32,288 nucleotides of DNA from Russula earlei (Eukaryota; Basidiomycota; Agaricomycetes; Russulales; Russulaceae): the NCBI GenBank assembly GCA_025769875.1, contig JAGFNK010000582.1, positions 1 to 32,288 on the forward strand, written 5' to 3'. How positions within the stretch are numbered: the first letter of the stretch is position 1; the number at the start of each line of letters is the position of its first letter. Positions 9,012 to 19,457 of this stretch are shown in pieces. The translations under genes and the position numbers were made by a program. The notes beneath the pieces were generated by a model. The model was not told the origin of the DNA. It saw only the letters and a list, made by a program, of their open reading frames with translations, and did not search any database.

Positions 9012-11789
9012 TCAAATGAGACCTAATCCAGTGATGAAAGTCTGAAGCAACACATGAGCATGCGGCTTGGTCAGACCATCAGCAAGCATCTCTGCTGTGG
9101 GTGTTCTGACTAGATCAATCAGTCCATCCTCTATGTACTGTCTGATTGCGTGATGCTTTATGGGGATATGTTTTGATCTTCTTCCAGTGTTGGGATTAAG
9201 CACAAGATCTACGGTGCCTTTGTTATCACCATGGAGTGGAATTGGATCAGTGATATCATAGCCGATTTTGGAGAAGAAGCTCTGATACCATGTAGCTTGA
9301 TTAGCTGTGTCAGCTAGGGCCATATACTCGGCTTGAGTGGTGCTCTGGGTGATGGTCTTCTGTTTATGTGAGGACCAGGAAATTGCAGCTCCAGATAGCA
9401 AGAATACATAGCCTGAAGTGGAGTGGAAGTCATCTGCGTCATCTCTGAGACTAGAATCGGAGTATAAGTGTAGTCCAATGCCTCGCGTGCCATTGTAATG
9501 TAGCTTTAGTTGGGTTGTGCTGTTAAGGTAAGATAGCACATATTTTGCAAGGCATAGGTGCTATGCTGACAGATTGCTGGAATACTGTGCAAGACGTGAG
9601 ACTGCAAAGGAGATGTCTGGATGTGTTCCAATTTGCACATACAGGAGGCAAGGCTGCCAATTATTCTCTGGTTGTATTTTATTTCCAAGGGCATTGCCTG
9701 TCCAGTATGCTTAACCAGATGGATTTCCGCACCGGATGGAAGTGGGGTGTGGACCGGATTGGAATCCACCATCCCGAAGCGATTGACGATCTCCGAAATG
9801 TACCTAGATTGGTCAATGTCTAATACTTTAGCTGAGCGATCATGCATTACGTGGATCCCAAGATAGGACTCAATCTTGCCTAGATCAGTCATCTCATAGC
9901 ATGTAGACAGTGATTGTTTGATGCCAGTGATCTGCACGTGTGAGTCGCTTAAGATTGTGATATCATCGACATAGAGGATGATAATGATAGTAGATCCCCC
10001 CATGTCTTGGCGATGATAGATGCTAGCATCAGAATGCGTGCGCATGAAACTGAGCTCAATGAGAACCCCATGAAACTGCAGGTTCCATGTGCACAAAGCT
10101 TGTTTGAGACCATAGATCACCTTCTTCAGGTGCCAAACTTGGTGTGATGTCTCCGGAACAGTGAATCCTTGTGGTTGCTCCATGTAAATCTCTTCATCCA
10201 GTAGCCCGTTCAGGAATGCCGACTTGACATCCATCTGGTGGATCTCCCAATCCTCTAGTGCGGCCAATGCTAACAAGAGTCACAAAGACTCAAATCTCGC
10301 TACTGGAGAGAAGGTGTCACTGTAATCAAGTCCTTCAATTTGTGTAAACCCCTTGGCCACAACACGTGCGTGAAATTGGCCATCCAATTTGTGTGCAAAT
10401 ACCCATCTTGATTTCATGGCCTTATGGCCTGGCAGTAGGTCGACTAGCTCCCAGGTACCATTTTTGGCAAGCGTGTCTATCTCATACTGACAAGCAGCTT
10501 TCCAATCATCGGCTGAGTCTGATTCCATTGCTTCCCAATAAGATACAGGGTTTAGCACCTGGGCAGTTGCTAACAGACCATATGTGATATGCACCCTCTC
10601 TGAGCTGGATGTTCTGCGTTGTCCTCACCGAAATATCTTGGGATTGGACACAGGTTAGCCCTAAGTCTACGAGGTGAAGGTGGATGCATCATGAAGGCAG
10701 GTTGTGGAAGTGCTGGAGGGGTCAGGATAGGAATGCAGGATGGGGAAGTATGGTACACTGAAACATTCTGAGGTGTTGCCGCAAGATTTGCAGGGGTCTC
10801 CAGAGGCATGTGGCCATCTGGTTGGTGAGGGACAGGTTCTGGGAGGGAAAATGTAATAGGTCTGGCAGGGACCAGGGGTGGTATGGGCAAGGTGGATGGT
10901 CCACTGCTTGCCTTTGTTGGGAAGAATGCTTCGTCAAATGTTACATCACGTGAAAGTTCCATTTTCTGGGTGGCTGGATTCCATAGGTGGTAGCCTTTAG
11001 ATCCTGATTCATAGCCAACGAATGTCATTTTGATTGCCTTAGGATTGAGCTTCTTCCACTTAGCATCAGGGACATGTACATATGCCCTGCATCTGAAGAC
11101 TTGGAAGTAAGAGACATCTGGGATGTGTCTGGAGTCCCACAATTCATGAGGAGTATGCCAACCAAGAATGCAAGTGGGTGTGCAATTGTGAATGTGAACT
11201 GCAGCATCAGTAGCCAGTTCCCAAAATCCAAGAGTAAGACTGGCACTGTGTATCATGGCATGCATCTTGTCTTCCAGGGTCCAGTTCCATCACTCCACTA
11301 ATCTGTTCTGTTGTGGGGAACCTGGCATCATTAATTTGTGCTCAATCCCCTTCTGCATTAGTACCGATCTAAGGGTGCCCGACATGTATTCTCCACCGCA
11401 ATCCAAGTGCAAAGCCTTAACTGTCTTGCTTGTTTGATTTTCAGCCCAAGCCATATATTTCTTGAAGGTGTCTGCACACTGATCTTTTGTTTTGAGAAAA
11501 TACACTACTCCAAAGCAGGAGTAGTCATCAATAAATGTCACAAAGTAACTTGTGCGCTGGATAGACCAGACCTGCATCAGACCAGCTAGATCACTGTGTA
11601 TGATTTGCAATCTCCATTCCAAGCGTTTAGAGGAGCCTGAGAAAGGAAGTCTCAGCTGCTTTCTGAGTTGACACCCTGGGCAAGGGGCAAGATCCTTGTC
11701 GGTTGAGCTAAGCGAAATTCCATTAACGGAATCACTGTAATGTATGAGTGCGTTCCAGGACATATGTCCCATCTGCTGGTATCTGCTGG
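9012..11789 (-). pseudogene. Ty1/copia element 2 pol: integrase, reverse transcriptase, RNase H
   Basis: Reading from 11789 down, the end of GAG-pre-integrase (GHMSWNALIHYSDS, CPGCQLRKQLRLPF) leads into the integrase core with HSDLAG, FIDDYS, a damaged DRGGEY (DCGGEY) and PQQN. A C-terminal integrase region and proline-rich linker follow. The reverse transcriptase (RVT_2) shows WELVDLLPGHKAMKSRWVF, QMDVKSAFLNG and the active site LYVDDI near 9975. RNase H has YSDSS, SSHKQKTITQSTTQAEYMAL and HGDN, ending at the stop at 9012. Interruptions are TGA at about 11290 (VExWNWTL) and about 10280 (SLxLL), both at Arg positions, plus frameshifts near 10600 and 9510. Gag and protease are missing because the gypsy element starting at 11790 truncates it. 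Confidence 0.93.
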
Positions 11790-12283
11790 TGTCACAAGTA
11801 CCAGCTCTTTGGACCAGACCGGCAACCGGACAAGCCTACCCAGACAAGCCTCATGATTCCCGCGCATTCTCATGACTCATTAGCCTCGCATGTACCACCA
11901 CCTTCCAGTGTGTTCCAGTCTCGATTGCCTTGCTACTACTTTGTGTCTACTATTTGATATAGGACATATTGTCTATATAAACTTGTCTGTTGAAGAGAAC
12001 AAGCCCTAAGCTTGTTCTCCTGTGAAATATTACTGGATTTCGAACTTCAGGACTTGTAGGCTTGCAAGACATCAAGCAGATTGTCTGAAAACCCTTTCCA
12101 CTCATAAGTCTTCTTAACACAAAGACTTATTCATGATTTTCCCCTTCCGCGGAACATATTTGCCTTGGCAATATTGTCTCTGAGATCCCCGAACTTCGCA
12201 AGAACTTAGTGTCATGCTTGACTTGCTACACTCATCTCACACGTGAACCAATTTGTCAGCAACACCGCCCCCAGTCGGTGACA
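11790..12283 (+). mobile_element. 5' LTR of gypsy element 2 (494 bp)
   Basis: The LTR starts TGTCACAAGTACC and ends GGTGACA. TATATAAA lies at 11974-11981. About 34 bp downstream is AAGCTTGTTCT (12008-12018), itself the 3' arm of a hairpin with AGAACAAGC at 11996-12004. An inverted, 3'-truncated second copy ends at 14713. To the left it cuts copia element 2. Confidence 0.85.
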
Positions 12284-12285
12284 TT

Positions 12286-12296
12286 AGAACAAGCTT
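12286..12296 (+). promoter_or_regulatory. Self-complementary primer-binding site (Tf1/sushi type)
   Basis: AGAACAAGCTT, two bases after the LTR end, is the exact reverse complement of AAGCTTGTTCT at 12008-12018 in the same LTR. That LTR sequence lies at the expected transcription start, about 34 bp after the TATA box. Tf1 and sushi-type elements are known to self-prime by pairing the first ~11 nt of their RNA with such a site. No tRNA 3'-end complement (TGG...) is seen here, which fits self-priming. Confidence 0.65.
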
Positions 12297-12363
12297 ACCT
12301 TCGAACCCTTGACCCCAAACACATACATACACATCTACCTCAAAATACAATGATTTTCAAAAG

Positions 12364-14053
12364 ATGACTTCCATGGCTAGAGACTGGAGATTCAAAGGAC
12401 AAGGAAAACCCACAGAAGAAGGACTAAAGAAGCTCAAATGTCCCTTCAAGCTAAACCCAGACCTGGATGACACACTCGTCCTTGAAGCCTTTAGAGAAAA
12501 TGCCCACTTCCTCAGAGTAGGAATAGACAGTGTACCCTGGACTGGGTATTATGCTTATTACAGGAAGGCCAAGGTCGGCCTTGGAACCCTCTATGGTGTA
12601 TGGTTCGAAACTCGATGCTGCGAAGACTACTTCGAAGCTTATCGCGTCACATGCCCGCCTCTCGGACTAACCTTTGACCCCCTCAAAGGCTTGACATGGA
12701 ACAGCTCATCAAATCAGGAGAACCAATCCCAAATTCGAAGAATCCATCTCGCGCCCCAACCCCCAGACCTGCACCCGCTGAACCCATGGAACAAGAACCC
12801 GAGACCACGACACAGCTCCTCGTCGTGGCTGATGAACCAGAAGAACCACCAGCGCAAATACCTCAACAACTCACGTCATCCGGAACAGCGCAGGCGTATC
12901 CACGCCCATCCTTGTTCCAAGGTTTCGGAAGATGCAGAAGATGACCTCCGAGCCCTGATCCCAACAACTACGACGCATATGCCATGTACGATCGCGACAC
13001 ACGCCCCTCTGACAACAGCAAGCTTGAAGGCATCCCGCCAAAGGCCTTCAATGGTGACCGTGCATGCACTCACGCATTCCTCACTGCGTTCCAATGCTTT
13101 ATGAGGATGAATTTCAACAGTAAAATTGCTCAAAACCGCATCAAGAAGTGTGCCTACTTCCTGTCACTAATGGAAGGACCTCGCATTGATGGCTGGGTCG
13201 AAGCAATGGATGAATGGCTTGAAAAGGTCATGCTAGACCCTGACAAAATCCCTTTCGGATTGACAGCTTGGCAGGCTATGGAGCAGCAATTCAAAAGAGC
13301 ATTTACTGACTACGCGGAACACGAACACGCACAAGACCAACTTTGCAAACTCAAGATGAAAGAAAACAACCTTGATGAGTATATCGCGAACTTTGAATTA
13401 CTTGCGCACCGCAGATCTCTACACACCGATGACCCAATGGTCATGAGGTTGTTTGCGTGCGGTCTTCCCAAACCCTTGGTTGAAGCTATCATCAGCCAAG
13501 AAGACCCTGTTACCTTTCAAGAATGGATCTCCGGTGCCCAGAAACAACACCGCATCTGGATGCATAAATGCGTGGTCCTCACTGATCACGCCAATACTCA
13601 CAATCGCAACGCAAACCCGAATCGCCCCTGGGCTCACCTTTCCACCTGGAGCACATGCACAACGCCACCAACAATGCCACTGCACCACATGGAAGCCTAC
13701 CACCTTGCGACCCGAATGCAATGGACACAAGCGCCGGTGCAGCACGCAAAGCGATCACCGAAGCTGACAAAGAAAAACACCATGCCGAAGGCAGGTGTTT
13801 CCATTGTTCAAAACAAGGACACCTCGCCAGAGATTGCCCCACAAAACCGAAACGTGACACAACATGCGTACATGCAGCAGAGGCGACCACTGCCACATCT
13901 GAATCCTCCATTGTCAAGATCGTTGAGGAGAGCATGACCGCTAAAGTTGCAAAGGCTGCTAAAGCCCTCTCCAGGGAAGAAAGAGAAGAATTCATCAAGA
14001 TGCTGACTGAAGAAGCTAGCGACAATGAAGAGAAGGGTTTTTTGGACACCTGA
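12364..14053 (+). pseudogene. gag of gypsy element 2, with zinc knuckle, frameshifted
   Basis: The coding sequence starts at ATG 12364 with a ~110-residue N-terminal part I do not recognise. It then shifts frame near 12690 into a Pro/Glu-rich stretch. A TGA at 12942 interrupts it before the typical gag core (IPPKAFNGDRACTHAFLTAF near 13025-13090, and LDEYIANFELLAHR near 13370). Two further frame changes between about 13620 and 13660 lead into a zinc knuckle CFHCSKQGHLARDC (CX2CX4HX4C) at about 13795 and a Lys/Glu-rich end at 14053. Core and knuckle order match a chromovirus-like Ty3/gypsy gag. Gag and protease overlap in different frames, as is usual for this group. Confidence 0.85.
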
Positions 14054-14091
14054 GCATATCGGCAATCGCTTGGGCCTTAGGTACCACCAAT

Positions 14092-14423
14092 ATGTATAAT
14101 ACTACAAAGAAGTCAATGCAGGTCAATTTGACCATATATATTGGGACCTCAAAAGCCAAAAAGAAAGTCGCGTTGATCGACAGTGGAGCAACTGAGTGCT
14201 TCATATCCCCAAAGCTAACTAAAAAACTCCGACTGAAAACGCGAAAGCTATCATCACCCAGGATAGTAAAAAATGTCAACAATACTCCCAATCGTCTAGG
14301 AAAAATTACTCAAGCAGTAGACTTGGAACCAAAACTGCTTGGACAAAAGAGTAAACATCAATTCCTCATAGCGGACATCGGACAAGATGACTTATTAATA
14401 ATGAGACAAAAAAGTTTCTGAGA
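14092..14423 (+). pseudogene. Retropepsin of gypsy element 2, truncated
   Basis: A short frame carries the aspartic protease signature VALIDSGATECFI near 14170-14205 and a degraded C-terminal motif (QDDLLIM) where ILG...F is expected. It stops at 14421, and immediately afterwards an inverted copy of the element's own LTR begins. All of reverse transcriptase, RNase H and integrase is missing. It probably reached translation through the gag frame in the intact parent. Confidence 0.85.
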
Positions 14424-14424
14424 T

Positions 14425-14713
14425 GCTTGCTTGATTCCCTGCAAGCCTACAGTTCCAAAGCTGAAATCCAGTGATATTCACAAGAGAACAAGCTTAGGGC
14501 TTGTTCTCTTCTACAGACAGATTTATATAGACAATATGTCCTATATCAAATAGTAGACATGAAGTAGTAATGAGGCGATCGAGACTGGAACACGTTGGAA
14601 GGTGGTGGTACATGCGAGGCTAATGAGTCATGAGAATGCACAGGAATTGTGAGGTTTGTCTGGGTAGGCTTGTCCGGTTGCCGATCTGGTCCGAAGAGCT
14701 GGTACTTGTGACA
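14425..14713 (-). mobile_element. Inverted, 3'-truncated LTR copy of gypsy element 2
   Basis: Reading the minus strand from 14713, TGTCACAAGTACCAGCTC and the following ~270 bp match 11790-12060 closely, including TATATAAA and the AGAACAAGC/GCTTGTTCT hairpin (about 14482-14510). The last ~190 bp of the LTR are absent at the junction with the protease fragment. A normal 3' LTR would be a direct repeat; this one faces the 5' LTR. Confidence 0.85.
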
Positions 14714-15330
14714 ACCTTGGAGACGAGAGTAGTCTTTAAACTGAGTGGTCGTGGGGGAGTACCCAGGAAGATGAGAGTATCACAAATGGACAGTCTGATG
14801 ACTGCCATGCTTCATTGGGGTTTATATACAGTGTACAGGGTCAATTACAAAGAACTGGGACTATTCTAGACTCTTTGGTACCATCCAATAGGACTACAGA
14901 GGCATAAACTTGCTTGTGTCAAGTTTCAGGCTTACTGAGCACATTACTGATCATTGTGGAGTGATGACATCATTATGATGTCACTGTGGAGCACTTAGTG
15001 AGCCTATGAGGTCGCTGTGGAGCCGCTCAGTCAGCCATGATGTCATTGGAGCCTTGATGACGTCATATGAGTTATGCAACAGTTTCTAGGAGTTTGTGCC
15101 GCTGTTTCTGGTTCTTGGTGGCTGGGTGACCATGTGACTGCCACGCGATGATTACCCAATTAGGAAACAGGTGCCTGGTCAAGTTATAGTGCCTTTGCAA
15201 TAGCGATATCTTGTACTGCAGGAGGGATAGCCCAGAAAATGGAAGGAGAGTTGGCAATGCAAAGTGAGAGAGGTCTCTCTTGAGTGAAATAGGACAATCT
15301 ATGGCCAGGACCTGGCCTTGGTTCATAACA
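14714..15330 (-). mobile_element. LTR 2, truncated copy of the solo LTR 1 family
   Basis: Closely similar to 2252-2867, with TATATAAA on the minus strand near 14825 and the end gttcataaca at 15330 (TGTTATGAACC on the minus strand). Its other end, about 210 bp, is missing at the junction with the inverted gypsy LTR. No target duplication can be tested because one end is lost. Confidence 0.85.
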
Positions 15331-15957
15331 CTCTGTGGAGAGAAAGTGAACAATAAGACTCCTTTACTTCCATCTGCCTCTGCCTGAACCTGAACAGTAC
15401 CACACACATGCACCACCTACTCCCTCTCCCTCTCTTCTCTCTTTCCTTGGACAACCAACCCAAAGCTCCCTATGGTCATGTGTCATGTTTTGGATCTATG
15501 TTCTTGTTCTCCACCTCTGGTCTCCAGTCAATGTTTCCTTTTGGTCCAACAGCCCTGCTCATGCAATGTGTGTCCCTGGACACACCACACTGCAGTTATA
15601 GATGCCCTCATTGGTCTCAACTTGCCTGTTGCAGGAGTGATTGGTGTCTCATCATCACCAATATCATTTGCATCTTGAAAACCCTGTGTCATTCATAGTG
15701 TAGGTTCTTGGTTCAAACTAGTTTGAACCAAGTTCATATAGATCCTGGAGGCCCTGAACCCGTGACCAAACTTACTGATGAAAGACAGAACCAGAACCAG
15801 ACAGAACCAGAACCACAGGTCCAGATCAGGCATTTGGGGTTTGAACCTAAGTTCTGAACCAAATTTCGGCATCCCTAAGCAATATCTGGTTGGTGAAGAT
15901 GGGATGACATTTAATCAATGGCCGAATCCCTTGGACCATATATGGGGAAACTTGCAG
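15331..15957. other. Gap with palindrome and GAACC-rich sequence
   Basis: No convincing ORF is seen at 15331-15846. The stretch contains a perfect 26-bp palindrome at 15707-15732 and at least eight GAACC-type repeats between 15720 and 15865 (agaaccagaaccagacagaa and similar). The part at 15847-15957 is best read as the tail of the transposase remnant on the minus strand. Confidence 0.5.
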
Positions 15958-17211
15958 TGTTGAGTACTCACTGCTTGGCCAATACTACAGCCTGCAGGGG
16001 CAGTTGGTGAAAGCAAGGTAGATGTGCCAGACATTGAGGATGATGAACCCAATAAGCAAGAGCTCAGTGTAGAGGACAAGTCAAAGGGGAACAGGGACAG
16101 GGACCTGGAGGAGCAAGGGGAAGGCCAGTGTTTGCTTAACCTTGCAGTTGTGCTGGAGTACAAGGGATTGGGCAAAGGATCTGTAATGTGCAGTCATCAA
16201 GGAGTACACATGGAGACAAGGGAAGTCTTTAAACTCTGCTGTCTTGAAGGAGAATAGAGGGAATGGTGGTACAGCTGCAGTCACAGTGGAGTACAGGGGG
16301 TGAATCACAAATGGACAGTCTAGGGACTGTCATCAACAATTGACAGGTTTATATACATAACAGGTGATGGCAAACAGACCATCTGACTAATACTTGAGGG
16401 CAGGTCTACTGTCCTCCTACTGGTGCATTCAGCAAATGATCTCCTACTCTCATGCAGAGCAGAGTTTGAACCTAAGCCTGTTTACCAGTAAATGGACACC
16501 TCTGTTGACCAAATGACGAAGTCTTGTGACTGTGGACATGTTTGGTCCTGTGAACTGAACATGCCCTATGACTGGGGTGCTCCTGACTCATGTGTTCCCT
16601 GTGAGTGGGACTTGGGTAGTAGTACTGCTGTGCAGCGATGAGTATGGTGGCCCTGGTGGGATAAAGCAGCCCAAGCCATCTGATGCTGTTTCCTGACATG
16701 CTCTTGATTGTGTTGCTTTCATGGTGTATGTCCCTCTGCAAGGGAGTTGGTAACTGGGTATTGGAAAGTGGTTGAACAGGGCCTTGGAGTGAGGACAATG
16801 ACTTGGTCATTCCATTGGGGATAAAAGTAATCATCATATGATGTCATGGTGGTAAGGCATTAAGGGGGGTAAGGAGCAGTTCATAACATGCAGCATATTG
16901 GTGAATAAGTGATAATCAGCAGGATCTTCCATATATTCCAAATCAAGGTGCAAGTTCCCTGCTTTTGCAACATGATGATCACATCTGTTGAGATAATGAG
17001 TCTCCTCAAGCATGAACACTGTGGCAACATCAAGAGCAAATTGCAGACAGGCCTCTTGATTTGGATTTAAATTGTTGTGCATGAGCATGAGTGCAAGACA
17101 AACAGTGATAATATCCTCCCTAGTGGTTGCAGACATGACAAGATAATCAGATAATTGCATGAAAGTCATGCTCGAGTGAGGGTGACAGTGGAGACTCAAA
17201 TTCATGCTCAT
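15847..17211 (-). pseudogene. Probable PIF/Harbinger-like transposase N-terminus, split by a solo LTR
   Basis: An ORF starts at ATG 17211 and runs through LDLEYMEDPADYHLFTNML to 16889, where the solo LTR 15958-16888 interrupts it. Taking out the LTR and one TGCAG copy (936 bp, a multiple of three) continues the same frame into VSPYMVQGIRPLIKCHPIFTN and a stop at 15849-15847. The VSPxxF...L(I/V)xxHPIFxN pattern resembles the N-terminal region of fungal DDE-type Harbinger transposases; this is recalled family knowledge, not a search. The DDE catalytic domain is absent. An unrelated host gene is the alternative. Confidence 0.45.
15958..16888 (-). mobile_element. Solo LTR 3 (931 bp) with 5-bp target duplication
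   Basis: On the minus strand it runs from TGTTATGAACTGCTCC to CAGTGAGTACTCAACA and is flanked by TGCAG at 15953-15957 and 16889-16893. It contains a minus-strand TATATAAA near 16350 followed by the motif actgtccatttgtgatt found in the other LTRs of this window. The 931-bp length resembles the 922-bp solo LTR at 30679. No internal region is attached. Confidence 0.9.
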
Positions 17212-17714
17212 GTAATATGCTGTGTTGCAATCCTGTGACTTTCACAGCTCCAGCTTTGAACAAGACTACTGTGTAGGTCATCCTGATACTGGACAGCCTA
17301 AGTAAGCTACCTAGAAGTCAGACAGAATGCAATAAAGATTGTAATTTCTTTCAATCCACTGATTTAGATGTCACACACAATGCTAGAGTTTGAGTTGTTT
17401 GAGTTGGTGCTTCAAATTGGCATCCTCAGCTGATCACATGTTACCCCAGTCCCCACATTTTTAACATTTGATCTCAGCAATGTAAGGTTCAATTGGTGCT
17501 TCAAATATTTCATTACATTTTTGCATGACTATGTGTTACCTGTTGTTCCCGTTACTCACAGAAAATCCCAAAATCCAAGTTCAAGTTCAAGATTCAAGAA
17601 TTCTTGGTTGGTAAAAGGGGCCTAAGCCATGCTGTAGGCATGAAATCAAAACTTGTAATCACCTAAAATCCTACACATGTCTGGGCTGTGATGTAATCAC
17701 AACACTCCTGGGTA
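17212..17714. other. Gap upstream of the transposase remnant
   Basis: AT-rich sequence without a supportable gene. The phrase ttggtgcttcaaat occurs at about 17404 and 17491. It could be the 5' non-coding part of the transposase-like element. Confidence 0.4.
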
Positions 17715-17720
17715 GTGCTG

Positions 17721-17860
17721 TTCCAGCCCAGCTTGGCCTGAAAGCCCCCAGCTTTGGCTCGGCTCGAGGCGGCTCCGGCTTTCTCAAATCCCAGGCCGAG
17801 CCAAAGCCAGTCAAACCTGGCTTGGCTCGGCTTGGCTCAGCTTAGGCCGCGGCTTTTCTA
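17721..17860. repeat. GGCTCGG-rich island, left copy
   Basis: Dense GGCTCGG, GGCTTGG and GCCAAGCC words in both orientations. The segment ggctccggctttctcaaatcccaggccgagccaaagcc (17771-17808) recurs as a direct, slightly diverged copy at 19162-19203. Such clustered inverted pentamers often lie just inside the ends of DNA transposons, but no clean terminal inverted repeat is visible here. Confidence 0.55.
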
Positions 17861-18422
17861 TGTAAAATATGATTGTTTCCATACAGGTCGCCAATGGACG
17901 CTACAACGTTACTGTAGCGCGCCTGTTCGGGGCAGGCGGAGGTCAGGAGGTTTGATCCGAGGGCGGGTACGGACAGGGAGGAAGCGAGAGCAAGCGCGGA
18001 TCGTGCCCCAGACCCGACGCTTGATGTCCTAGAGGTGCGGGTACGAGTGCGCGAGTGCGCGTGTGTGTTCTTGAAGGAGAAGAGAATGATCTTGAGGCGG
18101 TCGAGGTTCCCTCTGGCACACGAGAGACTTAAAAGGGACATCAAAACTGTAATTCGAGACTGAAGCTACCAGCCTTAAATACTGTAGCACAAGTAAGGAA
18201 AACCGGGTAATCAAAGGGGGCAGAGGGACATAGAACGCGAGACGAAACGAGACAGGAGTAAGTGAGTATGACGTCGCGACAGACCGCGAACTAGAACCGA
18301 TGTGTAAGACAATCTACACTAATCGGAACGAGGCAAGTGTTAGCGATATCGGAGAGTAAGTAAACGAAGGGGGATGGGAATTCATAGCAGTACAGTATAT
18401 CAGCCAGGAGCGTACCAAAAAC

Positions 18423-18925
18423 CTATTCCTCCGACTCCGAGTCCGCGAGCGTGGGGCGGCGCGACGATGACGATGACGACCGGGCGAGGCGCTGTGGGTA
18501 GCGAACCCTCGCGTAGAGCGGTGATGACGACGCGAGTGCGTCATGTCCGTGCGTGGACGTGTGGCCGGCGCGAGGACGATGCTTGAGGGACGAGTGGGCT
18601 GGAGCCGAGGCGAGTGACGTCGACGGCGATCGACTTGAGCCGTTGTCACCGTCTGCTGACATGGGAGTGGGAAACGCGAAGGATGACGTCGTGAGTGTGA
18701 ACGCGAGAAGGAGGGAGAGGGATGAAGGACGATGGAGAGAGGGAGGACGCGTGGCGCGCAAGGGGGCGTCATGTGAGTTTCCCGGCCAACGGGCTCACAT
18801 ACCTTGCAAGAACAGGCCATAATTTATCGTCTTTGGATCCTCTGGGCAGCATCCAACAAAGAGCTAGAGAGAGCACTGATATCCTTGACAATCTGTTTGA
18901 CTGTTTCGGGAGTGGACATTGTGGA
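18423..18925 (-). CDS. Possible small host gene, exon structure unresolved
   Basis: A minus-strand ATG at about 18922 opens MSTPETVKQIVKDISALSSS and about ten further residues before a TAA. Beyond a GTATGT donor-like site at about 18804, a second open frame ends in an acidic LADSESEE at 18423 and is rich in Ser and His-Ala. The two pieces cannot be joined in frame with a clear GT-AG intron. GC content rises sharply over 17900-18800 compared with the neighbouring repeats. A real gene with another start, or a chance open frame in GC-rich DNA, are both possible; no function can be given. Confidence 0.25.
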
Positions 18926-19140
18926 CACAGAAGGGGGAGGAGCGCAACTCGACGACACAAAATGAGCATTGGGCACATTGAAATATAGACCACCAAGGCT
19001 TACATTGTACATGCACTTGAGCAAAAAGGACGGTTGAGAGGGAGGCACAGATACGACGATGAAAAACGACAGGGAACGACGGTGTCCATGGAAAGTTAAA
19101 TTAAAGTTCGATGATAATGCGTGATTACCCCAAATGATCC

Positions 19141-19204
19141 AAGCCGGGGCTTGGACGGCCCGGCTCCGGCTTTTAAAATTAAATCATAGGCCGGGCCAAA
19201 GCCC
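19141..19204. repeat. GGCTCCGG-rich island, right copy
   Basis: Contains ggctccggcttttaaaattaaatcataggccgggccaaagcc (19162-19203), a direct diverged repeat of 17771-17808. The two islands bracket 1.3 kb of GC-rich DNA. Confidence 0.55.
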
Positions 19205-19457
19205 TTATCTCAAATCTCAAATGCGATTGACTCAATTGACTTGCATCAGTCACTTCAGGTGATTTGATCATCAACCATACACTGGTGCCACCACACAGCG
19301 GGATGACCAACCTTGCCATAAAACCAACTCTGGAGTTCCGTTTCTCTCCAGTTGTGCTCTTTCGTACTCGGTGCAGGTTACCGATTATTTCTAGCCATCG
19401 ACTTGTTCACACCCGACGACCTACGCAACTGTTTAATCGACGATCTCGCTCATAACA

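Noticed and set aside
18314..18820. 168-codon minus-strand Arg/Ser/His-rich frame
   Set aside because: Composition is that of a shadow frame in GC-rich DNA; the overlapping acidic-ended frame at 18423 is slightly more plausible, and neither is firm.
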